Assembly (NCBI GenBank): GCA_004293505.1
Contig: RDYY01000049.1
Coordinates: forward strand, 1-6,771
Reading direction: 5' to 3'
Length of the DNA: 6,771 nt
Origin: Sphingobacteriia bacterium
Lineage (GTDB): Bacteria > Bacteroidota > Bacteroidia > Chitinophagales > Chitinophagaceae
Both the position numbers and the translations under genes were made by a program. The notes below the pieces were generated by a model. It was not told where the DNA came from, did not search any database, and saw only the letters and a program-made list of their open reading frames with translations. Of this stretch, positions 1 through 6,588 are shown in pieces; the first letter of the stretch is position 1; each line of letters starts with the position of its first letter.

Positions 1-294
1 CCCTACGGTTAAAGTAGGGTCATAATTGGTGATGGTACCACTGATTTGGTAATGGGCATCATCATTGTTGGTGCGCGTGAGCCGGGTTTGGCTGGTGATT
101 TTAACCTGTAATGCATCGGTTAACCGGGGGCTCAATTGTGGATTCACATAGCGTGCCCGGTTTTCAATGAAACCAATCTTGACGGTTTTCACTTCTTGGG
201 GAATGACTGCATCTTTAAATGAATACACTTTGCAAGACGCCAATACAAGACAGGCAATAAGCCATACCCCTAAGGTGCTATTCTTCAATGTCAT
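1..294 (-). CDS. lptE: LptE-family LPS-assembly lipoprotein (partial, C-terminus beyond window)
   Basis: The first 98 codons of a leftward gene are present and the rest lies beyond the left edge. The start at 294 gives a lipoprotein signal: a short charged start (MTLKNS), a hydrophobic stretch and a lipobox L18-A19-S20-C21, so Cys21 is the probable lipidated residue. The mature part begins KVYSFKDAVIP and continues with VKTVKIGFIENRARYVNP and ISGTITNYDP, which matches the Bacteroidota LptE family pattern (an F-x-N-x-A-x-x-V-N-P segment followed by a G-x-I-x-x-Y strand). LptE plugs the outer-membrane LptD barrel and helps insert lipopolysaccharide into the outer leaflet. The start lies inside the end of the upstream regulator gene (17-bp overlap, different frame), which suggests translational coupling. 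The family call is from memory of the pattern; the C-terminal half is unseen. Confidence 0.82.
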   Translation of the reverse strand, partial: MTLKNSTLGVWLIACLVLASCKVYSFKDAVIPQEVKTVKIGFIENRARYVNPQLSPRLTDALQVKITSQTRLTRTNNDDAHYQISGTITNYDPTLTVG

Positions 295-1558
295 ATTCTT
301 TCAGTTTGCGGTACAAGGTTCTTTCGCTGATGCCCAAATCCAAAGCAGCGTCTTTTCTTTTGCCTTTGTGTTTTTTCAATGCCTTTACAATCAATTCTTT
401 TTCCTTGTCCATGATGTTCAAGGACTCTTCAATTTCTTCGTGGGTTTGTATGTTGTTGTCGTGCAACAAAACAGGTTGTTGGTGGGAGAGGCCACTGCTG
501 TTGTTGGGTAAAATAGTTGGGGCAGAATGGTTGTTGCCAACTGGTGCAAGATTTGCTTCTGTGCCAGCAGCAAAATCTTTTAAAAATCCATCGGCTCCAA
601 AATGCGCGGCAGCCCCTGCCAATGAAGGATTTTGCAAAACTTCCAAGAACATTTTTTTGAGCTCGGTCACGTCCTTTTTCATGTCAAAAAACAACTTGTA
701 CAAGATCTCTCTTTCGTTGGCAAATTCGCCATTGACATTGCCCTGTCCGGGACTGATGGCCAACATGCGGTTGTCTTTTTTCTCCGGCAAAAAAGCCAAC
801 ATTTCACGGCCATTCACCTGTTGTTGGGGGCTCAAAACAGAGATTTGTTCAGCAATGTTTTTCAGTTCGCGCACATTGCCCGGCCAGGTATATTGCAAGA
901 GCAAGTGGCGGGCTTCTTCGTCTAATTGAACGGGCAGGGTCTTGTACCGCTCTGCAAAGTCCACCACAAATTTTCTGAACAAGAGCAGCACGTCATCTTT
1001 TCGGTCGCGCAGAGAAGGAACGCGGATAGGCACTGTGCTCAAGCGATAATACAAGTCTTCTCTGAAGCGTCCTTTTTGGGTAAATTCCAGCAATTCCCGG
1101 TTGGTAGCCGCAATGACGCGGACATCTGTTTTTTGCACTTTTGAGGACCCCACCCGAATGAATTCTCCCGTTTCCAAAACCCGCAGCAAACGGGCTTGGG
1201 TACCCAAGGGCATTTCACCAATTTCATCCAAAAATATTGTTCCGCCGTTTACGGTTTCAAAATATCCTTTTCGGCTGTCAACCGCGCCTGTAAATGCCCC
1301 TTTTTCGTGCCCGAACAACTCTGAATCAATGGTGCCCTCTGGAATGGCCCCGCAGTTTACCGCAATAAAAGGATTGTGCTTTCTGGCCGACAAAGAATGG
1401 ATGATCTGTGAAAAAACTTCTTTGCCCACCCCACTTTCTCCTACAATCAATACCGTTAAGTCAGTGGCTGCTACTTGTGCAGCCGTGTTCAAGGCATGGT
1501 TGAGTGCTGGTGCGTTGCCGATGATGCCAAACCTGTTTTTGATGCTTTGTAATTCCAT
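278..1558 (-). CDS. Sigma-54-dependent transcriptional activator, AAA+ and Fis-type HTH, no N-terminal sensor domain
   Basis: This 426-residue protein is a bacterial enhancer-binding protein that uses ATP hydrolysis to open promoters bound by RpoN (sigma-54) polymerase. The AAA+ domain starts almost at residue 1. It shows Walker A GESGVGKE (40-47), an intact GAFTGA sigma-54 contact loop (87-92), Walker B GGTIFLDE (105-112), sensor I ATNR (151-154), FREDLYYRL (165-173) and sensor II WPGNVREL (225-232). Residues about 260-380 form a linker: a charged, probably coiled-coil stretch (about 280-310) and then a low-complexity Asn/Ser/Gln-rich part. A Fis-type helix-turn-helix ends the protein (about 385-424, KRKDAALDLGISERTLYRKL). 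No receiver, GAF or PAS domain precedes the ATPase, so activity must be set by expression, a partner protein or the linker. Its start is 9 bp after the miaB stop, without a clear ribosome binding site. Its target genes cannot be read from this window. Confidence 0.93.
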   Translation of the reverse strand: MELQSIKNRFGIIGNAPALNHALNTAAQVAATDLTVLIVGESGVGKEVFSQIIHSLSARKHNPFIAVNCGAIPEGTIDSELFGHEKGAFTGAVDSRKGYFETVNGGTIFLDEIGEMPLGTQARLLRVLETGEFIRVGSSKVQKTDVRVIAATNRELLEFTQKGRFREDLYYRLSTVPIRVPSLRDRKDDVLLLFRKFVVDFAERYKTLPVQLDEEARHLLLQYTWPGNVRELKNIAEQISVLSPQQQVNGREMLAFLPEKKDNRMLAISPGQGNVNGEFANEREILYKLFFDMKKDVTELKKMFLEVLQNPSLAGAAAHFGADGFLKDFAAGTEANLAPVGNNHSAPTILPNNSSGLSHQQPVLLHDNNIQTHEEIEESLNIMDKEKELIVKALKKHKGKRKDAALDLGISERTLYRKLKEYDIEE

Positions 1559-1567
1559 GGTGCTGTT

Positions 1568-2986
1568 TTAGGCAGGGTAAACAATTTTACCCAAAAGGGT
1601 GGCACGGGTATAATCTTCGGCCAGGACTTGCACATAATCACCTGGTTTTTCACCCCTGTTTGTTTTGGGAAAAACCATGGACTTGTTTTGGCTGCTGCGA
1701 CCGGTCCATTCCTGGTCATTTTTTTTGCTGTTCCCCTCAATCAATACCTCAAAGATTTTTCCCATGTCTTTTTCATTGCTGCGGGTAGACAATACACCCT
1801 GCATGTCCACAATCTCTTGCAAGCGTTTTTTCTTGGTTTCCAGGGGGATGTCATCGGTATATCGACGCGCTGCCAATGTGCCCGGTCGTTCGCTGTAGAA
1901 ATACATGTAGCTCATGTCATATCCACTGTAGTCCATGAGGGACAAGGACTCTGCGTGATCCGCATCGGTCTCGGTACAAAAGCCCGCAATCAAATCGGTA
2001 GTAATGCTGCAATCGGGTAAAATTTCTCTGATGCGGTCAATTTTGGAGAGGTACCATTCGCGGGTATAGGTCCGGTTCATCAATTGCAAAATCCGGCTGC
2101 TGCCACTTTGCACCGGCAAGTGAATGCATTTGCAAATGTTGGGAAAACGGGCCATGGTGTGCAAGACTTCGTCGGTAATGTCTTTGGGGTGTGAGGTACT
2201 GAACCTGACCCGCAATTGGGGGCTGGTGCTGGCTGTTGCAGCCAGCAATTGGGCAAAAGTGACCGTTTGGTTGGTTTCAGGGTCGTTCCAATAATAAGAA
2301 TCCACATTTTGGCCCAACAAAGTGACCTCTTTGTAACCTGCGTCTAAAAGGACGCGGACTTCTTGCAAAATGGAAGGCATGTCTCGGCTTCTTTCTCGGC
2401 CACGGGTAAAGGGAACCACACAAAAACTACACATGTTGTTGCAGCCCCTGGTGATGGAAACAAAGGCCATGATGCCATTGCTGTTGAGGCGAATAGGGGA
2501 TACATCCCCGTAAGTTTCTTCTCGGCTCAGCAAAACATTGACTCCCTTTTGCCCCCCTTCTGCTTCTTCAATTAAATCGGGTAAGCTGCGATAGGCATCT
2601 GGTCCTACCACCAAATCCACCAATTTTTCCTCGGTCAACAACTGGGCTTTTAAGCGCTCAGCCATGCAGCCCAAAATGCCAATCAACAAACCCGGTTTGG
2701 CTCTTTTGAGCTTTCGGAATTCCGTCAATCTTTTGCGTATGGTCAGTTCTGCTTTTTCCCGGATGGAGCAGGTATTGACCAGGATCAAATCTGCCAGTTC
2801 TGGGGTACCACAAGTGCCAAAGCCTTTGTTGGCCAAAATGGAGGCCACCACCTCGCTGTCGGCAAAATTCATGGCACAACCATAGGATTCCAAATACACT
2901 TGCTTTTGGGCTGAGCGTTGTGGAAAGGGATGAAGAAAAGCTTCACCCTGCCTGGTTTCGTCGTGTATGGCTGCCAATGACTCCAT
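1568..2986 (-). CDS. miaB: tRNA-2-methylthio-N6-dimethylallyladenosine synthase MiaB
   Basis: MiaB is a cytoplasmic radical-SAM methylthiotransferase. It adds the 2-methylthio group to N6-isopentenyladenosine at position 37 of tRNAs reading UNN codons, using S-adenosylmethionine and two [4Fe-4S] clusters. The 472-residue length is normal. The N-terminal UPF0004 domain (about 29-130) carries the three cluster cysteines C37 (YGCAMN), C73 ([10 protein letters not shown]) and C107 (GCMAER). The radical-SAM domain (about 170-390) has the C182-x3-C186-x2-C189 motif in [10 protein letters not shown] followed by [20 protein letters not shown]-binding domain fills about 400-470. [10 protein letters not shown] and the three-cysteine spacing favour MiaB over the paralogues RimO and MtaB. 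ATG at 2986 is the only sensible start, giving a short leader before the first domain. It is the first gene of a leftward unit with the sigma-54 activator and lptE. Confidence 0.97.
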   Translation of the reverse strand: MESLAAIHDETRQGEAFLHPFPQRSAQKQVYLESYGCAMNFADSEVVASILANKGFGTCGTPELADLILVNTCSIREKAELTIRKRLTEFRKLKRAKPGLLIGILGCMAERLKAQLLTEEKLVDLVVGPDAYRSLPDLIEEAEGGQKGVNVLLSREETYGDVSPIRLNSNGIMAFVSITRGCNNMCSFCVVPFTRGRERSRDMPSILQEVRVLLDAGYKEVTLLGQNVDSYYWNDPETNQTVTFAQLLAATASTSPQLRVRFSTSHPKDITDEVLHTMARFPNICKCIHLPVQSGSSRILQLMNRTYTREWYLSKIDRIREILPDCSITTDLIAGFCTETDADHAESLSLMDYSGYDMSYMYFYSERPGTLAARRYTDDIPLETKKKRLQEIVDMQGVLSTRSNEKDMGKIFEVLIEGNSKKNDQEWTGRSSQNKSMVFPKTNRGEKPGDYVQVLAEDYTRATLLGKIVYPA

Positions 2987-3009
2987 TTCATTACTGGGAT
3001 GAGGGGTGG

Positions 3010-3040
3010 CAAAATTAGGCCTTTTTCTTTAATGTGTCAG
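3010..3040 (-). promoter_or_regulatory. Candidate Bacteroidota-type promoter for the miaB unit
   Basis: On the minus strand the -7 element TAATTTTG (3017 down to 3010) fits TAnnTTTG exactly. Twenty bases upstream is CTGACA (3040-3035), only a partial match to the TTG -33 element. Transcription would start near 3003, leaving a leader of about 17 nt before the miaB ATG. The position and exact -7 match support it; the weak -33 element lowers confidence. Confidence 0.4.
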
Positions 3041-3053
3041 TTTGTCAGCCCTA

Positions 3054-3083
3054 TTGGCTTGGACTTTATTTTCAATATTTTTG
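3054..3083 (+). promoter_or_regulatory. Candidate Bacteroidota-type promoter for the DUF3078 gene
   Basis: TTG at 3054-3056 and TATTTTTG at 3076-3083 are separated by 19 bases and match the Bacteroidota primary-sigma consensus TTG-N(17-23)-TAnnTTTG exactly. Transcription would begin near 3090, about 14 nt before the ATG at 3104. This also argues against the longer in-frame start at 2999, which would lie upstream of the promoter. Confidence 0.55.
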
Positions 3084-3103
3084 GGTGCAACCAAAGCCTA
3101 ATT

Positions 3104-4057
3104 ATGAAGCGTTTTGCCCTTGTTTTTTCCTGTTTTTGTTTTTTTGTCTTGCGTCTTTCCGCACAGGACAATGTCATTGAGGCGGTTAAAAAAGAAGCCA
3201 CTCGTACCATCAAAAAAGAAAACGATACCACCAGTTGGGTCTGGAAAAGGGGGGGTGTCTTTAATTTTCAATTGACCCAGGGTTCTTTGAGCAATTGGGC
3301 CGCCGGGGGAGATAATTTTACCCTGTCTGTCAACAGCAATTTCAATTATTACTTGTTGTACAAAAAAGCCCGACACAGTTGGGACAATTTGTTGGATGTG
3401 AACTTGGGCTTTATCCAAACGACCAGTTTGGGTGGCCGAAAAAACGATGACCGATTGGACTATTTGAGCAAGTACGGTTACAAAATGGACAGTACGGGTA
3501 AGTGGTATTTATCGGGTTTGTTTACTTTTCGGTCTCAGTTTTTTGACGGCTTTACCTATGCCAATAATGTAGCTGATTTTACCTCTACCATTCTTTCACC
3601 TGCCTATATTATTTTATCAGCGGGGTTTGATTATAAGCCCACATCTTATTTCTCTGTATTCTTGTCTCCCTTGACCTCTCGCTGGACCCTGGTTTTAAAT
3701 GAAACCTTGAGCAACAAAGGCGTGTATGGGGTACCCAAAGGTGCCCACTCGGTCAATGACATTGGTGCATTTGCCACTTTGAACTTTAACAAGGAAATCA
3801 TCAAGAACGTTACTTATCGGGGTCGATTGGATTTGTTTTCCAATTACCGCAACAAGCCCCAGAACATTGATTTGTTCATGGCCAATCAGTTTGCCTTCAA
3901 GATCAGCAAGAATTTTTCTGCTACTTATAACCTCGACATGATTTATGATGACGATGTGCGGCTATTTGGCGATAAGGGTACTTCTCCTGCCTTGCAAGCC
4001 AGGAGCTTGGTGGGCATTGGTTTCCTGAAACCCTTGAACGTCAAACGCAAGTTTTAA
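3104..4057 (+). CDS. DUF3078 family outer-membrane protein
   Basis: Starting at 3104 the product is 317 residues with a signal peptide: MKRF, a hydrophobic core rich in Phe and Cys, and a probable cleavage after LSAQ (about residue 21). The body matches the Bacteroidota DUF3078 pattern: WKRGGVFNFQLTQGSLSNWAAGGDN (about 48-71, in pieces), a middle with DYLSKYGYK, and a late segment KPQNIDLF ... IYDDDVRLFG (about 251-289). Alternating hydrophobic and polar stretches rich in Tyr, Phe and Trp, and a C-terminal Phe, fit an outer-membrane beta-barrel. No biochemical function is established for this family to my knowledge. The same frame is open back to an ATG at 2999, but that start would bury the signal peptide 35 residues inside and lies upstream of the likely promoter. 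The gene runs convergently into purK. Confidence 0.88.
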   Translation: MKRFALVFSCFCFFVLRLSAQDNVIEAVKKEATRTIKKENDTTSWVWKRGGVFNFQLTQGSLSNWAAGGDNFTLSVNSNFNYYLLYKKARHSWDNLLDVNLGFIQTTSLGGRKNDDRLDYLSKYGYKMDSTGKWYLSGLFTFRSQFFDGFTYANNVADFTSTILSPAYIILSAGFDYKPTSYFSVFLSPLTSRWTLVLNETLSNKGVYGVPKGAHSVNDIGAFATLNFNKEIIKNVTYRGRLDLFSNYRNKPQNIDLFMANQFAFKISKNFSATYNLDMIYDDDVRLFGDKGTSPALQARSLVGIGFLKPLNVKRKF

Positions 4058-4068
4058 CCCTTGCTTTT
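4047..4068 (+). terminator. Weak candidate terminator at the DUF3078/purK convergence
   Basis: GCAAG (4047-4051) can pair with CTTGC (4060-4064) around an 8-nt loop, followed by TTTT (4065-4068). It covers the DUF3078 stop and the end of the restored purK frame. A five-base stem with four T residues is weak, but no other terminator is visible where the two genes meet. Confidence 0.28.
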
Positions 4069-4155
4069 CACTTTAATGGTATGGCGAACTTGGTTGGCCA
4101 AATGGGTGAGGTCAGCATAGTCACTTGACAAGATGGTGACATGGCCCATTTTTCG
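4054..4155 (-). pseudogene. purK: Displaced C-terminal tail of purK (out of frame with the main purK ORF)
   Basis: Reading leftward from 4155 in the frame one base away from the main purK ORF gives 33 residues beginning RKMGHVTILSSDYADLTHLA and a TAA at 4056-4054. PurK proteins normally continue from a Y-G-K-x-x-x-x-P segment into G-R-K-M-G-H-V-T, so this is the missing end of the adjacent ORF. Joined at G343, the two parts give a 376-residue protein of normal length. The restored stop overlaps the stop of the convergent DUF3078 gene by three bases, sharing the sequence TTAA. Confidence 0.85.
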
Positions 4156-5185
4156 GCCCGGGCTTGGTTTGCTTTTTGCCATAGAGGTGTACAAAGGCTT
4201 TATCCATTTTCAGTACTTGCTCCAATCCTTCATACACAGCTTCTCCGCTGTGGCCTTCTTCGCCAATTAAGTTCACAATGGCGGCTGGCAAGAGGGGAGC
4301 GGTATTGCCCAAAGGATATCCCAGCATGATGCGCCACAATTGATCGTATTGGCTGGAATAATTACCTTCTATACTGTGGTGGCCACTGTTGTGCACACGG
4401 GGAGCGGTTTCATTCACCCACACTTCTCCTGCTTTGTCAACAAACATTTCTACGGCAAACAGACCTGGGCTTTGAAAAGCCCGCACCAATTTCAGGGCAA
4501 TGGCTTCAGCTACCCAAAGGGTTTTCTCGGCCAAGCGGGCTGGGCTCAGTTGGTAGTCCAAGAGGTTCAAGTCTGGATTGACAATCATTTCGGCGGGTGG
4601 ATAGACCACCACCTCTCCATTTTGACCTACCCCCACAATCAAAGAAATCTCTTGTGCAATCGCACATTTTTTTTCCAAGACTGCGGGTTGATCAAAGGCT
4701 TTTTCCAAGTCAGCAATTTGGTTCAAAACCACTACACCTTTGCCATCGTATCCACCTTCACCCAGCTTGTGAACGGCAGGTAAGAAGCCATGGTATTGGG
4801 CCAGATCACTCCGCTGCTGGGTGACCACAAATGCCGGGCTGGGAATGCCATGGGTTTGGTAAAATTCTTTTTGCCTGATTTTGTTTTGGATCAAGCGAAT
4901 GACGGCTGGTTTGGGGTAAATGGCCAAGCCTTCTTTTTCCAAATCGTCTAAGGCATCTACATTCACCGATTCAATTTCTATGGTCAATGCCTCCACCATT
5001 TTGCCAAAACGATAAACGGTATCCCTGTCTCGGATGTCTCCCACCACCAAGTGGTGGCAGAAGTCAGCCGCAGGGCAACGGGGATCGTTTTCCAACACAT
5101 AGGTCTCAGCAGTATAATTGGCTCCGGCTTGCAAAAGCATACGTCCCAGTTGGCCTCCCCCTAAAATTCCCAGTTTCATTGGCAT
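4121..5185 (-). CDS. purK: N5-carboxyaminoimidazole ribonucleotide synthase PurK, frameshifted near its C-terminus
   Basis: PurK is an ATP-grasp enzyme of purine synthesis that makes N5-carboxyaminoimidazole ribonucleotide from AIR, bicarbonate and ATP, the substrate for the PurE mutase. The ORF encodes 354 residues. Visible features are the N-terminal GGGQLGRML (9-17), NKIRQKEF (101-108), the glycine-rich loop GEGGYDGKG (142-150), the likely metal ligands E246 (FAVEMF) and E259 (VNETAPR), and the family signature NETAPRVHNSGHH (258-270). After KPG (341-343) the frame departs from the family: it reads PKNGPCHHLVK and stops, while the expected RKMGHVT tail lies one base out of frame just downstream. 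One surplus base in the GC run at 4156-4162 explains this. ATG at 5185 or at 5179 (third residue) could be the start; MKLGILGGGQLGRM is typical, so 5179 is possible. purE is not next to it here. Confidence 0.93.
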   Translation of the reverse strand: MPMKLGILGGGQLGRMLLQAGANYTAETYVLENDPRCPAADFCHHLVVGDIRDRDTVYRFGKMVEALTIEIESVNVDALDDLEKEGLAIYPKPAVIRLIQNKIRQKEFYQTHGIPSPAFVVTQQRSDLAQYHGFLPAVHKLGEGGYDGKGVVVLNQIADLEKAFDQPAVLEKKCAIAQEISLIVGVGQNGEVVVYPPAEMIVNPDLNLLDYQLSPARLAEKTLWVAEAIALKLVRAFQSPGLFAVEMFVDKAGEVWVNETAPRVHNSGHHSIEGNYSSQYDQLWRIMLGYPLGNTAPLLPAAIVNLIGEEGHSGEAVYEGLEQVLKMDKAFVHLYGKKQTKPGPKNGPCHHLVK

Positions 5186-5364
5186 AGATTGTGAGGCGAA
5201 GATAGGTTTTGCTTATTTTTGGCAAGTGATACCTGATTATCCGCACAAATTATTTTTAGACAACCGAGGGGATTATTCCAGGTTGGTCTCCGATTTGGCC
5301 ATGCGATCGCAAAGGCCTTAGTTTACTTTTTCCAGCTTTCCTTTTCATTTTTTAAACGCATGAT
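5186..5364. other. Divergent intergenic region between purK and hppD
   Basis: These 179 bases are AT-rich toward the hppD side and contain no gene I can support on either strand. They hold the purK promoter candidate. For hppD the best rightward match is TTG (5295-5297), 21 bases, TAGTTTAC (5319-5326), with two mismatches in the -7 element, which I consider too weak to list separately. The palindrome GCGATCGC (5303-5310) lies in this region. Confidence 0.6.
5197..5225 (-). promoter_or_regulatory. Candidate promoter for purK
   Basis: On the minus strand TTG (5225-5223) and TATCTTCG (5204-5197) are 18 bases apart. This fits TTG-N(17-23)-TAnnTTTG with one mismatch in the -7 element. Transcription would start near 5190, giving a very short leader that would suit either ATG at 5185 or 5179. 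No purine riboswitch fold is evident in the leader. Confidence 0.35.
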
Positions 5365-6489
5365 ATGTCTGTACCAACCGCTGCTCCAGTGGATCAATTT
5401 GTTGATTTTCTTCCTTTGGAAGGAACCGATTATGTAGAATTTTATGTGGGCAATGCCAAGCAAGCTGCTCATTTTTACAAAACTGCTTTTGGCTTTCAAA
5501 GCCTGGCCTATGCGGGGCCAGAAACTGGGGTCAAGGACAAGGCCAGTTATGCAGTGCGCCAAAACAAGCTCACTTTTGTGTTCACCACAGCTTTGCGCAG
5601 TGACCATCCCATTGCTGACCACGTGCACCGACACGGTGATGGGGTAAAAGTCTTGGCCCTTCGGGTGCAGGATGCACAAGATGCTTGGCAGCAAACAACA
5701 GCCCGGGGCGGTGAATCTTGGTTGGCCCCAGAAACCCAAAGTGATGCCCTGGGCAAAGTGGTCATCAGTGGCATCAAAACCTATGGAGAAACTGTTCACC
5801 TTTTTATTGAACGAAAGGACTACACAGGACCCTTTTTACCCGGATACCGGGCTTGGAAAAGTGACTACAATCCTGTTTCAACTGGGTTGCTGTATGTAGA
5901 CCATTGTGTGGGCAATGTGGGTTGGAACCAAATGAACAAGTGGGTAGGTTTTTATGAAACCGTCATGGGATTTCGCAACATTTTGAGCTTTGATGACAAC
6001 GATATCTCCACCGAGTATTCTGCCTTGATGAGCAAGGTCATGAGCAATGGCAATGGCTTTGTAAAATTTCCCATCAACGAACCGGCTGAAGGAAAGAAAA
6101 AATCACAAGTAGAAGAATACTTAGAATTCTACAACGGAGAGGGCTGCCAGCACGTGGCCTTGGCCACAGCGGACATTGTGGCCACAGTGACCGAATTGCA
6201 AAGCAGGGGGATTGAATTTTTAAAAGTCCCTACCACCTATTATGATGATTTGTTGGACCGGGTTGGGGCCATTGATGAAGACCTGGCACCTTTGCGGGAA
6301 TTGGGCATTTTGGTAGACCGAGACGATGAAGGTTATTTGCTCCAGATTTTTACCAAACCCGTAGAGGACCGACCCACCTTGTTTTTTGAGATCATTCAAC
6401 GCAAGGGCGCCAAGAGTTTTGGGAAGGGAAATTTCAAAGCCCTTTTTGAAGCCATCGAAAGGGAGCAGGAGCAACGCGGTAATCTCTAA
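5365..6489 (+). CDS. hppD: 4-hydroxyphenylpyruvate dioxygenase
   Basis: This non-haem Fe(II) enzyme converts 4-hydroxyphenylpyruvate and O2 to homogentisate and CO2, the second step of tyrosine degradation after transamination. The 374 residues form the usual pair of vicinal-oxygen-chelate (glyoxalase-like) domains: the N-terminal one at about 20-150 (TDYVEFYVGNAKQAAHFY) and the catalytic one at about 174-345. The three iron ligands are visible: H180 (YVDHCVGNV), H263 (GCQHVALAT) and E342 (LFFEIIQRKG). FPINEP (235-240) and the closing GKGNFKALFEAIE helix are typical of the dioxygenase rather than of hydroxymandelate synthase. The start at 5365 gives the usual short leader before the first domain; the ATG five bases earlier is out of frame. 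The next pathway gene, homogentisate dioxygenase, is not adjacent: a convergent acetyltransferase follows. The gene appears complete and monocistronic, ending before a hairpin with a T-run. Confidence 0.97.
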   Translation: MSVPTAAPVDQFVDFLPLEGTDYVEFYVGNAKQAAHFYKTAFGFQSLAYAGPETGVKDKASYAVRQNKLTFVFTTALRSDHPIADHVHRHGDGVKVLALRVQDAQDAWQQTTARGGESWLAPETQSDALGKVVISGIKTYGETVHLFIERKDYTGPFLPGYRAWKSDYNPVSTGLLYVDHCVGNVGWNQMNKWVGFYETVMGFRNILSFDDNDISTEYSALMSKVMSNGNGFVKFPINEPAEGKKKSQVEEYLEFYNGEGCQHVALATADIVATVTELQSRGIEFLKVPTTYYDDLLDRVGAIDEDLAPLRELGILVDRDDEGYLLQIFTKPVEDRPTLFFEIIQRKGAKSFGKGNFKALFEAIEREQEQRGNL

Positions 6490-6510
6490 CTCTTTTTCAA
6501 AGCCAATCGA

Positions 6511-6551
6511 AATCGGTAACTTTACACCATGTGGAGGTGCCGATTTTTTTT
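6511..6551 (+). terminator. Candidate intrinsic terminator of hppD, bulged stem
   Basis: AATCGG (6511-6516) pairs with CCGATT (6540-6545), and inside it CACC (6525-6528) pairs with GGTG (6536-6539) around a 7-nt loop. The two helices stack on the 3' side, leaving an 8-nt bulge (6517-6524) on the 5' side. The stem runs directly into eight T residues (6544-6551). It lies 22 bases after the hppD stop. The T-run and position are convincing; the bulge makes the fold less certain. Confidence 0.5.
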
Positions 6552-6569
6552 GTTTATTGTCCATCTTTT

Positions 6570-6588
6570 CGGTCTAATGCTTAGACCG
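6570..6588. repeat. Perfect inverted repeat across the GNAT stop codon
   Basis: CGGTCTAA (6570-6577) and TTAGACCG (6581-6588) are an exact 8-bp inverted repeat around a 3-nt centre. It contains the TAG stop of the leftward acetyltransferase gene. There is no T-run after it in either direction, so it is not a standard intrinsic terminator. It may be a transcript-end hairpin protecting the 3' end, or a protein-binding site. Confidence 0.6.

Noticed and set aside
288..929. Long open frame of 213 codons on the plus strand
   Set aside because: It lies wholly antisense to the sigma-54 activator, whose motifs are unambiguous, and its translation resembles no family I recognise.
1101..1571. Plus-strand open frame of 156 codons
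   Set aside because: It is antisense to the Walker A to Walker B region of the activator and has low-complexity Ser/Pro translation typical of a shadow frame.
2999..3103. In-frame 35-codon N-terminal extension of the DUF3078 gene from an ATG at 2999
   Set aside because: It would place the clear signal peptide internally and start upstream of the best promoter match; the ATG at 3104 gives a normal secreted precursor.
2987..3103. Possible sigma-54 (-24/-12) promoter near the regulator unit
   Set aside because: I looked for GG and GC dinucleotides at the required spacing in this region and in 5186-5364. TTGGC and TTGGCA-like starts occur, but no GC follows at the correct distance.
4150..4165. 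Programmed ribosomal frameshift in purK
   Set aside because: The site lacks a recognised slippery heptamer with a downstream structure, PurK is not known to use recoding, and a GC-run indel is the simpler explanation.
5303..5310. GCGATCGC palindrome, like the core of the cyanobacterial HIP1 repeat
   Set aside because: It is a single copy of an 8-mer in a non-cyanobacterial context; no repeat family is visible in the window.
5323..5799. Leftward open frame of 158 codons antisense to the start of hppD
   Set aside because: It is the complement of the strongly conserved hppD coding region and has no recognisable domain.
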